DNA of 64,000 bases from Elymus sibiricus (lineage: Eukaryota; Streptophyta; Magnoliopsida; Poales; Poaceae), in contig CM077665.1 in the NCBI GenBank assembly GCA_039707655.1, positions 306,342,486-306,406,485 on the forward strand, in the 5' to 3' direction. The notes under the pieces are model-generated. The model had not been told where the DNA came from and made no database searches. It saw only the letters and a program-made list of their open reading frames with translations. Positions within the stretch are counted from its first letter, which is position 1. Every line of letters begins with the position of its first letter. Below are positions 34,940 to 46,333 of this stretch, one piece after another. The translations under genes were made by a program, and so were the position numbers.

Positions 34940-35862
34940 GTGGCATCATGAGCAAGGTCTATGCGTAGATGAGATCACGAGTAGAACACAAAGGAGTTTG
35001 TGGGCGTTGATATTCAGATTGCTTCCCTCCTTAGTCTTTTCTTGATTCAGCGGTATTGTGGGATGAAGCGGCTCGGACCAACCTTACTCATCCACGTACG
35101 AGAGACCGGTTCCATCGACTGACATGTAACTTTGTTGCATACGATGGCTGACGGGTGTCTGTCTCTCCCACTTTAGTTGAATTGGATTCGACAACGGCAG
35201 TCCTTGTAGAAGGTGAAATAGCAACTTGTATATCACCTTTGTGGTTATGCATAGGTAAGAATTGTTCTTGCTAGATACCCATAGCAGCCACATAAAACAT
35301 GCAACAACAAATTAGAGGACGTCTAACTTGTTTTTGTAGGGTATGATGTGATATGATATGGCCAGAAACATGATGAGATATATGTGATGTATGAGATGAT
35401 CATGTTTTTTATAGTATATCACGACTTGCATGCCGTTCAGTACGGCAACCGGCAGGAGCCATAGGGTTGTCTTTAGTTAATTATGTGGCCTGCGAGTCAC
35501 TCATTAAGCGCTATGTAATGCTTTACTTTATCGCTAAGCGGTAGCAATAGTAGTAGAAGCATGGTTGGCGCGACAACCCCGATGGCAACATGTTGATGGA
35601 GATCAAGATGATGGAGACCATGGTGTCATGCCGGTGACGATGGAGATCATGTCGGTGCTTTGGAGATGGAGATCAAAAGCACAAGTTCATGGCCATATCA
35701 TGTCACTTATGATTTGCATGTGATGTTAATCCTTTTATGCCCCTTGTTTTGCTTAGGACGACGGTAGCATTATAAGGTGATCCCTCACTAAAATTTCAAG
35801 ATAAAATTGTGTTCTCCCCGAGTGTGCATCGTTGCGAAAGTTCGTCGTTTCGAGACACCACG
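34940..35862 (+). mobile_element. Element G primer site and leader, part 1
   Basis: Directly after the LTR comes TGGCATCATGAGC (34941-34953), a decayed version of the initiator tRNA-Met site TGGTATCAGAGC. The untranslated leader of the BARE/Angela group follows; I recognise CGTTGCGAAAGTTCGTCGTT at 35829-35848. It stops at ACG (35860-35862), the target duplication of the CACTA element, and resumes at 41755. No coding frame is expected here. Confidence 0.85.
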
Positions 35863-35880
35863 CACTACAGGAATCAGGCA

Positions 35881-36460
35881 CTTTGCCATCTGCCATGGCA
35901 GATGGCAAAGGCATGGTCGGCGGATGGCAAAGGCTTTGCCATCTGCCAGCAGACGGCAAACAGTTTGTCTGAAACCCAGCCGGCAAAGGCTACTTTGCCA
36001 TCTGCTGGCAGATGGCAAAGAGCCTGAAGCCTTTGCCATCAGCTGGCAGATGGCAAAGCCTCTGGACGGCAGAGGGACGGTGTTAGCTCCGTTAGGAGGC
36101 TAACGGCGTGCTTTGCCATCAGCCAGCAGATGGCAAAGGCTGCAGGCTCTTTGCCGTCTGCCAGCAGATGGCTCAATGGGCTGGCCTATTTGGTCTCTTT
36201 GCCATCTGCCAGCAGAGGGCAAAGAGCCTGCAGCCTTTGCCGTCTGCCAGCAGATGGCTAAGGTTGCAGGCTCTTTGCCATCTGCTGGCAGACGGCAAAG
36301 GCTGCAGGCTCTTTGCCATCTGCTGGCAGATGGCAAAGAGACCAAATAGGCCAGCCCATTGATTCCCAGGTTGCACAGGTAGCTGCCACGTGGCCTCTTT
36401 GCCATCTGCCAGCTGATGGCAAAGCTGTTTGCCATCTGCCAGCAGATGGCAAAGTGCCTA
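35881..36460. repeat. CACTA left subterminal repeat array
   Basis: Many copies of TTTGCC(A/G)TCTGC in both orientations, often paired as palindromes such as TTTGCCATCTGCCAGCAGA followed by TGGCAAAG. Such subterminal arrays are where CACTA DNA-binding proteins dock. Open frames here, all full of a repeated LPSA/ADGK pattern, are artefacts of the repeat. Confidence 0.9.
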
Positions 36461-36464
36461 TATT

Positions 36465-39400
36465 GCATCATTTAATTCTGTTTTTTCTTATATCAATTCA
36501 TTTTCACAGAAAATCAAACACATATGTATATATATATATATGATCAATATAGCATATCCAACACATATTACCAATAGTCATGAACACATATATATCCAAC
36601 ACATATCCATGAACACATATCCAACACATGTTACCAATAGTAGCAAGTTTCATCCATACATATACATAGTTTCATCAATATTACACAGTTTCATCCATAG
36701 GTAGCAAGTTTCTATGCACTGAAGGATACATGCAGTGCACCTATAGACCCTCAATCAAACTAAGAGCCCACAGTTAAGTAGCACCACCACCACTTTATTA
36801 AGGAAAAAATATCACCCAGTCCCACTCTTCTAATTCTATTTGCGCACATCATCTTACCATGCACTCCAAACACACCGAAACAGACTCTGAATTGAACTAA
36901 CGTAAGTGAGCGTGAAGACCGCCTCACAACGGAGGAGGACCGCCGACGCCGTCGGTGTGTTGCGCAGCTCCAGCGGGTGGGTGACACAGTACACATCCAT
37001 CTTGGAGAATAGATCATGCATGCTTATATACTCTAAAGATTTACAGCGCGCACCATATGCATTTGAAATTGCAATTCCCAGATCAAACACTTCATGTGCA
37101 AGTTTCCCTAAATAGTAAATACCAACCAAAAAATGAATTAATCTCAAAAACCTGTATGGAACTAAAAAATATTACCTCATCAATTAGGTTAGTAGTTCGG
37201 TTTGTAGGGATGGGTCGGATCAATATCTGTCCAAACAACACAATTGTAACTCAATTATTAATAACAAAAAATATTCATTAAACTAAATGAGCCCTAGTAA
37301 ATAAGCTGGTAGATTAAGAAACTTTGCAATATTGTAATTATAAATGTTTTAGTAATGTAGCAGCAGCAACAGGGGGTGAATGGCAAATTTACTATCTTCC
37401 CCGGTTACCTATCTTTGGGATCGCCTAGCAGATAAGATGACCTTATTTATTTGCATGGAATAGAAACATAAGGGAAGAGAAAGAGAACAAGAACAATATG
37501 ATGCCTCAATACTGATATACTGATATGGTGCCCATCTAAAGACCAGTACACATGGTAGCCAGTTGCAACAGATCATTTTCTCTAATGCTATCGCCACCAG
37601 CAGTACTTTAAATGTCTTTGAGGGTCGTGAACCACACTGTTAGTACCAAACTCTGCTTTTCGAAAACAAAACTGAACACCTATCATGCGCACGCCAAGTC
37701 TAGTACGATTAAAGGTTCATTACTTCAGCCTCTGAAAACCACACTCACTCTGATCAGTTTAACCGAATTAATTGAACAAAAAGTTATGGACAAACATAAG
37801 AATTATGTCTGAGCTTCTACCATTTGTAGTACTATAAAGTAAATACAAGCTATAAATTAGTAATATATGAAATTCCACAGCCATGATCGGAGGCCCTATA
37901 GAACCAAAAAGAAAACACAGTACGAAGTACACATGCAGCTTCTTATCAAGTATATGTACGAATAGAAACCGAAACTTTAACTTGATGTAAATAGATATAA
38001 ATAGATATGTTCCCAATAGATTGCAGAAGAGGCAATAGAGGCTCTGGATTTAGACAATCAAGCAAATGCTGAAATTTAGTTTTATGAATGTAAGTGAAAG
38101 TATTTTCCATAAGAAGGTACTATCTATTATAATCAATGTCAAGCTCGGACCTTTCACACAATTGTCTTTTTTACAATATCCTAGTATATATCAACCATTG
38201 TGCATCACCGTGAATCATCTTACACAGTACACCATTGCATTTGTTGTAGTTGAAAAGAGATCAGAAGCATCCTAATGAGTTACCTGGAGATAATCTCATT
38301 GCATGTGTTTTAAACGTCCATGTTGGGCCGTGCCTTGATCAGCAAGCACCAAGAGTCTAGGAGTAGCCGCTGCCACCACAACAAAATTCACCAAGGAAGT
38401 TGTAATATTCTGATCTAAAAAACTCATAAAAATAAAGAAAAAGAAGCTATAAACTCAAGAAGAAGAGCCATCCATTTATGTATGAAACAAATCTTCAGAA
38501 CACAAGAAGTACGACAAATAGTCAGCAATGATTCACAGCGAAATTGCATAGTATCCTCACCTGCTACTGGTTCATCACCACCCAGGGCAACCGCCACCAC
38601 CACCGCCACCGTGGCCGTCTTCTGGATCTCGTCGCCGATGGCACAACCGCTGAGCAGGATCCTGGATAACATATGCAGCGTCACCGCCGCCGGCGCATGC
38701 TTGACTGGGACAAGGTGTCCTCACAGGGGCTTCCACCCCAATCCTCACCCTGCACACACAGAATAAAAATGACAATACGAGCAGATCATGAATTAAGCAA
38801 CTATAAATGTAACCTACACGGATATTAGTGTCCTAGTCTTTGACCACATATCCCAACTGAATCTGTAAGGTACCCAACATAACCAGGAAGACACGCATAT
38901 ACATGCCAATTTCTCTGGTTTATCTGTAACACGCTATAACTTTTTATACTCTGCTTCATGTGTCAATTGGCAGAATGTTCATTAAATCGCTGATTTTTAA
39001 AGATGCAAGTACATCTGAGCCATCTATTATATACTTAAAACGATAGAAAAGAAACGGTGTAGATTTGACGATATTAAGTTACGTTTTGTCAACGGTTGAG
39101 ATTCTATCCCCCACAAAAAAACATGGCTGAGATTCTACATCAAACAAGTCATAAGGTAGGCACGGAAGGGAAGAGTCCCATCATACCAGGATGGATATCG
39201 TGAGTTTCAAAAAAAAAGATGGTGATATTGACGTTGAGGTAAATAGTCCCATTGTACCAGGATGGAAATCATGACGTACAGGGAAATAGTTTCCGAATCC
39301 AAATCAGTTTTTTCTTGCATGGTAAATCAGGTTTATTTACTAAGACGAAGAGGTACGTACTTTTTTTTACAAGACAAGATGTATTCCGTCAAGAAAACAA

Positions 39401-40419
39401 AAAAATTAAGATGCATATACGTGTATAGAAATTCTTTCATGGGTAGATGCATGATCGTACCATAAGTAGCATCAGAGATTAGGAATTTTGATCTCCAATG
39501 TTGATACGACTCCACCAATCGATCCCCACCTGGCCGCCCTCCCATCACTAATCTTTCTTTTTGTCTAATCAGCTCATTGCTGCTGCTCGATAGTTCCCAT
39601 GGAACGACATCAGCAGAAGGCGTAAATGTGTTGATCTCCTGGAACTACACAAAGCTCTTGCAGTCACCACCGTGAAAGCACATGCTGCCCTGCGCGCCAC
39701 TTTCATGCAAGGTACGGACTCAATTTGGCCCTGTGTTTCAAAAGCGATCAGGATTATGGAAGTTAATAACGACTCAAGTTGTCATTGTGCGACCATGCCC
39801 TGCGTGGCCATGAACTTAAGCAGCGTCAAGAGGAATTAGTTATCATGGTGGTATAGTCCATACGAATTACGAAAAAGGATTAAGAGCAACTAGCTAGAGT
39901 ATTCTACGTCTTTGAAAAACCTACTGTGGGCTTCCAGCTAGCCTGTCGCAGACGGTACACAGGACGAAGTTGGAAAAGAATGAAGAAAAACTTTGAAGAA
40001 CAGAACTACTAAATGAGACAAGTTATCGCCAAAAAGATAAATAAGCGCAAAATGGTGACAGAAGGTGAGTGTGTGCTCTAATTTTGTTTCCATTTTTTTA
40101 ATACCACATCAATGTTTTTCTGTCAGCATGTAGTTTGTTAGATGTATTTACATGGATGATATGAAGAATATACAAATAGGCCCAGATAACTACAATTGAG
40201 ACGTGGAAAGGCATGTATGAGTAGACTGTCTAGCAGAGTTCATGGTAAAGTTAAAATGAGTATGTTATAAACTTGTTCAAATTGACTAGGACTAGTCAGA
40301 TATCACAATCAGTGGATCTCTAAATAGATGTAAACATGGGTTAGCTGATGCATTAAAACAGTGCATCCATCCGTAAAACTATAATTAGTGCCAATCTAAG
40401 AATGCTATAACTTGCATCA
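36465..40419. other. CACTA interior, AT-rich, no transposase recognised
   Basis: About 4 kb with no long frame. A short AT run lies near 36524-36540. A GC-rich island at 38570-38755 lies between possible splice sites on the minus strand but has no recognised protein similarity. Part of 40000-40419 probably continues the captured gene's third intron. I see nothing else that I can name. Confidence 0.5.
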
Positions 40420-41335
40420 TCATAACAAAATGATAGGGAAGTGAGAGGGATCCATACTCTTGGTCTGGGGAGTCCCACTGACCACCCATGTGTTTGCGGC
40501 GATGGACGCTTGCACTGCATCGACAGAACACAAACAAGTCAGTAATCCCCATCTCCACCTCCACCTGATAAGCAGAAGCAAGCAGCGAGTACTAATCCAA
40601 GAGCAGCACCGTGAATGGAGGAAAGAGGTCACCTTTGGGGTTGAGGAACTGGATGACGAGGTCGTCCTTGAAGATGTTGACCTCCTCGATGGCGGGGATG
40701 GTGTTGACGCCCACCCTCTTGAGCGTGCTCTGCAACCGCTTGTCGTCCGTGGTCGCCGTCTTGTGCACCGCCTTCTTCTTCCTGCACCAAACCCCAACCC
40801 AAGGAGGCAGATTAGCGCTTCAAACCCCAATCTTTTCCACAGATCGGTCGCGCCAGTTGAGGCAGAGGACCTACCGGCGCACGGTGCCCTTGCCGCCGGT
40901 GCGGACGGCGCCAGCCATCTTCATGAGCCTCTCCTTGTTCATCTGCGAAACCGACCACCGAACAGTCCGTGAGATCTCCGTCCCTGCGGCGGGGCGCCTG
41001 CTCTGAGCGCGCGATTCGCGGGGAGGGGCGGGGGAGGAGGGGGACTGACCTTGCCGGAGCGGGCGGGTCGCGGCGTCGGCGTCGGCGCCGGCGGGCGGCT
41101 GGGCTTGAGCGAGCGGCGGGGACGGGGGGGGGAGGAGCGGCTGGGGCGGCGGCGGGCTGCCTGGGTGCGGCGGCGGGGTGCTGGGTGCGGCGGCGGGGAG
41201 CTTGGGCGGCGGCGGGGTGGTGGGGCGGCGGCGGTGCTCGGCGGCGGGTGGTGCGGGCGCGGGTGAGGTGCGGGAGAGAGAAGTGAGAGAGAGGGGAGAG
41301 AGAGAGGAGGTGGGGGAAACAGTTTTTTTTTACCT
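40420..41335 (-). pseudogene. BTF3: Captured 5' half of a BTF3 gene (NAC beta subunit) inside the CACTA element
   Basis: BTF3 is the beta subunit of the nascent polypeptide-associated complex, which binds new chains at the ribosome. On the minus strand: 5' UTR exon about 41335-41050; intron 41049-40943; exon with ATG at 40942 to 40875 (MNKERLMKMAGAVRTGGKGT); intron; exon 40781-40633 ([20 protein letters not shown] and [13 protein letters not shown]); intron; exon 40514-40458 (VQASIAANTWVVSGTPQTK), then a GT donor. All introns have GT-AG ends and all junctions keep frame. The ribosome-binding RRKKK motif is formed across the first coding junction. The NAC domain is cut about half way; I did not find the next exon (KLQD...) in the element. 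If the last donor is unused, the frame ends at 40420-40422, giving about 103 residues with no internal stop. Confidence 0.88.
40943..41049 (-). other. Intron in the 5' UTR of the captured BTF3
   Basis: The minus strand reads CAAG|GTCAGTCC at the donor and GTTTCGCAG|ATG at the acceptor, so the start codon immediately follows the splice. The upstream exon is CT- and GCC-rich, typical of grass 5' leaders. Confidence 0.6.
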
Positions 41336-41349
41336 GCAAAAAAATAGCC

Positions 41350-41741
41350 CCACCTCTTTGCCATCTGCTAGCGGATGGCAAAGATTCTTTGCCATCCGCT
41401 GGCAGATGGCAAAGAGATGGGGCTGGTGCGCCGTTACAGCACGACGTCCACAGGACCCACCAACCTCTTTGCCATCTGCCAGCGGATGGCAAATAATCTT
41501 TGCCATCTGCTGGCAGATGGCAAAGAGATGGGGCTGGTGCGTCGTTACAGCACGAACGTCCACAGGACCCACCAACCTCTTTGCCATCTGCCAGCAGACG
41601 GCAAAGAATTGGCTGATGGCAACCATGTTCTTTGCCGTCTGTTAGTTCTTTGCCGTCTGTTTTTTGTAAGCAGATGGCAAAGACATTCTTTGCCATCCGC
41701 TGGCAGACGGCAAAGAGCTGGCTGATGGGAAATTCCCTGTT
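41350..41741. repeat. CACTA right subterminal repeat array
   Basis: Same TTTGCCATCTGC and inverse words as on the left. It includes two tandem blocks of about 115 bp (41397-41511 and 41512-41625) that share GAGATGGGGCTGGTGCG and CACAGGACCCACCAACC. Confidence 0.9.
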
Positions 41742-41751
41742 TCCAGTAGTG

Positions 41752-41765
41752 ACGTGATGATCGGG
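41752..41765 (+). mobile_element. Element G leader, 14 bp sliver between CACTA and element F
   Basis: ACG (CACTA duplication), then TGATGA, then TCGGG, the duplication of element F. The leader resumes at 55134 with TCGGG and TGTGACAGACTCTACG. Confidence 0.9.
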
Positions 41766-43052
41766 TGTAACACCCCAAAAATATTCCTCTGGATTTTAAA
41801 AATCTTTTCTTTAAAATAAATTCATTGGAAACCATTTTGATCCTATTTTCTTCCTTTTGTTTGGAAACCTTTTCAAATTTTAGTTGAGTTCAAAATTTTC
41901 TAAGAAAGGGTCTGAGTTGATTTATGGTTTTATTTGGTAAATGATTCTTAGAATTCAAACATTTTCTTCTAGAAAAGTTCTTGACATAACTAAAGCATTC
42001 TAAGAAGAAGTTTTTCTTTTCTCTGACACCTCCAAAATCCATCCAACAATCTTTTTACCACTCCTCAATTATTCCATATGTCATTCTCACCTTCTAGGAC
42101 AGCAACCAACTACTTCCACCTTACAAAAATAATTCCACCATATTTACTAAATTCCAAAGTTGGAAACTATTTTATTCATGGTTTCTTTAGTTTACAAAGG
42201 AACCATACTTTCTACAAGTCTTCTGCTCCAACCAATTTTTTTTCTAGCAACTAGATAGTACCTATAACCCATTTCACCAAAAACTTTGGTTGCCATAGTT
42301 CAAAATTTTCAAACCCCCTTCGATTCAAATTTGGACCATATTCAATCTCTGTGACACAAACTCAATTTTTATAGCTCCAAAAATTTTGAAACTTTGGCAA
42401 ACCTATTTTTGAGCATCAACACATCACCACAAAAATTCCTGCAAATTCCTAAAATGCCTAGACCCCTCTGGCATTTTATCAAACACCTCATGTGCACACT
42501 GTTCATAGCTGTCGAAAATTTCAGTTAACAGAAAGTTCAGAGAGAGGCAGGGATCGATGCCGTGCACACTTCACTTTCCTCTCTCCCGCACGGTGTCGCC
42601 ACATTCGCTCATAAATGGGATGCTTGGGTCCCCTGCGTCAGCCTCTCACCGTCGACGGCACAGGAGCTGGCCGGTGCACCTGCTTCTGTCCTCAGCGGCG
42701 GCGAGCTGAGCGGATCAGCATCGCGCCCGCCCCCATCACTGCTGCTGTTGCTCTATCCATCTACCTATCACTCCACGCGTCGCTCCTCCCCGTCCCTCTG
42801 CACACAACTCTCGCCGCCAAACGCCCTGGACCCCTCATGGCAGTCGCCGGAGCCGGGCACGGCCGCCACTTCCGTGCGGACACCTCGCTGCGGAAGAGGC
42901 CAAGGAGCACGAGCTAGTCCACGCTGACCATTCCAGAATGCTCCACCGTCCACATTAACCCCTCGCCGCCTGCGGCCACCGCCCCTAACCACCTCGCCGG
43001 CCGGAATTTACTCCGGCATCATCCGCTCCGCCTCGGCAACCCTCGGATCCCC

Positions 43053-43059
43053 TATAAAA
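43053..43059 (+). promoter_or_regulatory. TATA box of element F 5' LTR
   Basis: TATAAAA in a GGATCCCCTATAAAAGGGC context, kept at 52078-52084 in the 3' LTR. It sits about 1.3 kb into the LTR, giving a U3 of about 1.3 kb and a long R/U5. Confidence 0.6.
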
Positions 43060-44893
43060 GGGCTTCCGAGCTCCGTTACCACCACCCATCAGCCACACGG
43101 CCACTCAATCGGGTCACCATCCACTTCCCCGACCTCGAGGGGGTCATCTTCCTCCTCTCCGGTCACCGAGCTGCCGCCATCTCCATTGATCAGTGCATCA
43201 CCTACACGCCACCCCCACCGCTCAAAACCTGCCAGCAGTCTCATACCACTCCCACACGTCGGTCCCGCGCTCCAATTTCAGTTTGCGAGCTCTCTCCGGC
43301 GAACCCCAACATCGACCGAACCACCGTCCGCCGGCGTCGACCTCGCCGCCATTCTGTTGATCGCCGGAGACCACTACCACTCCTCACCGGTGCGGGAACC
43401 CTTTCCGAGCTCGACCACACCATCGCCACCGACTAATACATCGGCGATCGTCGCCGGCGATCGCCGCACCTCTTCTATACCGCGCACGAAGCGCGTTCGA
43501 ATTTGAACCTGACGGGTGGACCCCACCCGTCAGCTTTCTCTCTTGTCCTGCGTTTAAACAGAAAGCGTATTCGGTTATTTGCGCTTCCTTCTCTAGAAAG
43601 CGTACTTTCACCCGAGACGTTTTCTTTTATGTGTTTAATAAAAACAGATTTTGACTGGAACTTTGACTGCTTATAACTTTTAAACCACAAATTCAAATGA
43701 CATGATTCTTTTTCTGTTATTCTTGTTTTTCTCTCTAGTTTTTTTAGTATTTATTTAAAAATAATTTGAGACAAGTTTTTGCACTGTGATAAAAAAAATT
43801 GATTTGAATTTAAATTTTGATTTCCTTTTTCAGAAAAAGAAGAAAACTTTGCTGGAAAATTGGAGGGGTTTTCTCCTGACTACTTTGGACAAGGCAAGCA
43901 TATATGAACTTTGGATATGGTGATTGCATTGCATGGTTGCATCAGTTTAAGTTTGCACTACACATGTAGTATTATCGTATGTGCATGCACGTATGGTCAT
44001 TTCTTGCACTTGGCTTGCACTACACTCAAGCTCAAGAATATTTCTAACCTAGTTGAGGGTTGTGAGCCTCCAGAGGTAAAGCTCCTGCCTTGGACGTGCC
44101 GGTGGGCACGGGTCACGTTTGACACGGTGGTGTCACGATGACATATATGGAGTATACCAACTATAATAATAACAAACACCTCCTGAGTCGACCTAGATCG
44201 AGTCTTGTTCCGTTACACCTAGCTGTTACCGTGCTACCACGGGTCCTTCCGCAAGGACGGTACGGTTCAGTAAGTTGTTAACCCCTTTCCCGCACACACC
44301 GTACAGAGGGGCCATAGTGAAAGATACCATTGGCCCATGGTAGGCATGTCACTTGGTCAGGGGGCATGGGTGTTTCCGGCTAGATGTAGCCGAGGGGGTA
44401 GCACCCCTATTTGCGCGCCGATATAAATATAGTGATCCCATGCTAGTCGAGACGATGGTCTCCCCGTCTTAGAGTTTTTCTGGAAAGATGCTTTGGGTGA
44501 TTCCTGGTATCCGGACGGTTAATCTGGTGTGTGCTGGTTAGGTTTGTTTTCAACCCAAAGACCGTAATGAGGATTACTCAGTGTCACGATACTGACTATA
44601 GAAACCTCATACATGTGGGTAAAGAGTACACCCTCTGCAGAGTTATATCTATTCGAATAGCCGTGTCCGCGGTCAAGGACGTTAGCTGGGTGGGTCAAGT
44701 GTCGGTCCCGGTGTTGGTCTTCGGAGGAAATAACTTAACAACAAGCATGAATATTTAGTAGGATAAATTTTTGTCGTTGCTAATATTATCAAGAATATAT
44801 TTTGATGTTACGAATATTATTGTGGACTAACCTGTTTCTCTTATTATATTTTCTGAGTATCTCAGGGGCCGGCTAGACTACCCCGGGCATTCA

Positions 44894-45480
44894 GTTTTCT
44901 TTTCAAGACCTCTCGTGGTGTCGCCTGAGTCCTCGGATGGTTCTGTCTCGTCCAATTTCTCTTTTAGACACCCGATTGGCATTTCTCTTCAAGTCCTACC
45001 GTGGTGTCACTTGACACCCAACCGGCATTTCTTTTATATTTTCTTTGGATTCTCGGACGGTTCTGACTCATCCGATTTCTCTTTTAGACACCCGATTGGC
45101 ATTTCTTTTCAAGACCTCTCGTGGTGTCGCTTGAGTCCTCGGATGGTTCTGTCTCGTCCGATTTCTCTTTTAGACACCCGATTGGCATTTCTTTTCAAGA
45201 CCTCTCGTGGTGTCGCTTGAGTCCTCAGATGGTTCTGTCTCGTCCGATTTCTCTTTTAGACACCCGATTGGCATTTCTTTTCAAGACCTCTCGTGGTGTC
45301 GCTTGAGTCCTCGGATGGTTCTGTCTCGTCTGATTTCTCTTTTAGAAACCCGATTGGCATTTCTTTTCAAGACCTCTCGTGGTGTCGCTTGAGTCCTCGG
45401 ATGGTTCTGTCTCGTCCGATTTCTCTTTCAGACACCCGTTTGGCATTTCTCTTAAAGACCTACCGAGGTGTCATTTTTAG
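44894..45480 (+). repeat. 86 bp tandem repeat array in element F 5' LTR
   Basis: About six copies of a unit containing AAGACCTCTCGTGGTGTCGC and GATTTCTCTTTTAGACACCC. Clean copies start near 45103, 45189, 45275 and 45361. One copy near 44990-45075 is interrupted by a variant, and the last is degenerate. Because 86 is not a multiple of three, the array generates overlapping short frames that repeat the same peptide; these are artefacts. Confidence 0.9.
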
Positions 45481-46105
45481 ACATCCGACCGGCATTCTTC
45501 TTTTATAATTTCTTACTACTAATGCCTCACTTCTGCACGTGTCACAAATTTTATCATGCCATGATTTAACCCTGCGAGCATGCATATATATATGTTATGA
45601 ATAGCATGAGCATTTCACACCATGAGCATATGCATTCATTATATCTTTTGTTCAATTATGTTTGCGAGTACATTCCAACGTACTCACTGGCTTGTCCCTG
45701 GCTATTTACTTGGCCAGACTTGGAGGAGGACGAGCTTGTGAAAGAGGATTGCGCTAGCGAGCCCGACGCTTAGAGGAGTCCCAGTCAGACCACCTGTGAT
45801 ATAAGAGTCTAACACATGTATCATCCGCTGAGCTACACAAATAAAGTAGTCAAGTCTCACTCCGACACTTGGCTCTATTTTATTGTAACAGTATGAGAGT
45901 ACCACCACACCACTGTCATATTCCACCACCGTAGTATATTGGCAAGTCTGTAATAAAATTTGTTGAGTCACCCTGACTCAACCCTGTGTAACATTATATT
46001 TGTACTGGTTATCTATATCAAGGGAGTCCACCAGTGGTCCTTGGGGCTGGTATGACTCAAGGGCTCTTCTGTGATTTATTCCTAGAAAAGGGGCCCGACA
46101 AACCT

Positions 46106-46118
46106 TGGTATCAGAGCC
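46106..46118 (+). other. Primer-binding site of element F (initiator tRNA-Met type)
   Basis: TGGTATCAGAGCC five bases after the LTR end. Confidence 0.9.
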
Positions 46119-46333
46119 AGGCTGACTATAGGAAGCCCTAGGCACGATCGCTATCACTCGAGTTAGTACTAACATTTTTAGCATGCATAATTAAATCTGC
46201 TTGTGTGATATAATCTGTTACTCTTTGCATTTACAATTTTTGGGAGGGAATTATTTTCAGTCTCTTAAAAATCTATTTGCTTTCCCTGTTATTTCTTTTC
46301 TCATCGGTGTTACACAAATACCCCAGAAAGAAA

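Larger units (their letters stand above)
35863..41751. mobile_element. Non-autonomous CACTA DNA transposon carrying a host gene fragment
   Basis: A 5889 bp element with terminal CACTACAGGAA...CAGG on the left and its inverse, CCTGTTTCCAGTAGTG, on the right. It is flanked by the 3 bp duplication ACG (35860-35862, 41752-41754). Removing it restores the leader of element G (ACACCACG then TGATGATCGGG). Both ends carry dense subterminal repeats. I see no transposase; the interior is AT-rich (36480-40420) with a gene-derived GC-rich part (40420-41340). It therefore fits a CACTA element that moves with a borrowed transposase and has picked up a host gene piece. Confidence 0.93.
41766..46100 (+). repeat. 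Element F 5' LTR
   Basis: 4335 bp from TGTAACACCCC to GGGGCCCGACA. TATA box CTATAAAAGG at 43052-43061. A block of 86 bp tandem repeats lies at 44894-45480. In a 200-base sample (44041 versus 53066 onward) I count about 7 differences from the 3' LTR. Confidence 0.95.

Noticed and set aside
35881..36460. Regularly repeated short palindromes looking like a CRISPR array
   Set aside because: The repeats vary, occur in both orientations without unique spacers, lie at both ends of a CACTA element, and the genome is a plant.
36113..36471. Overlapping open frames on both strands with repeated LPSAGRWQ/ADGK peptides
   Set aside because: They are translations of the CACTA subterminal repeat, not genes.
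36854..37226. Two exon-like stretches on the minus strand of the CACTA interior
   Set aside because: Splice-like ends exist, but joining 37226-37176 to 37107 onward gives a frame with an early stop, and I recognise no product.
39588..39715. Plus-strand exon-like stretch (RRRKCVDLLELHKALAV) between AG and GT
   Set aside because: Short, with no known similarity and no partner exon found; left as unassigned CACTA interior.
45121..45508. Series of similar ORFs of 61-101 residues every 86 bp
   Set aside because: They come from the 86 bp tandem repeat; the period is not a multiple of three, so the same peptide reappears in shifted frames.
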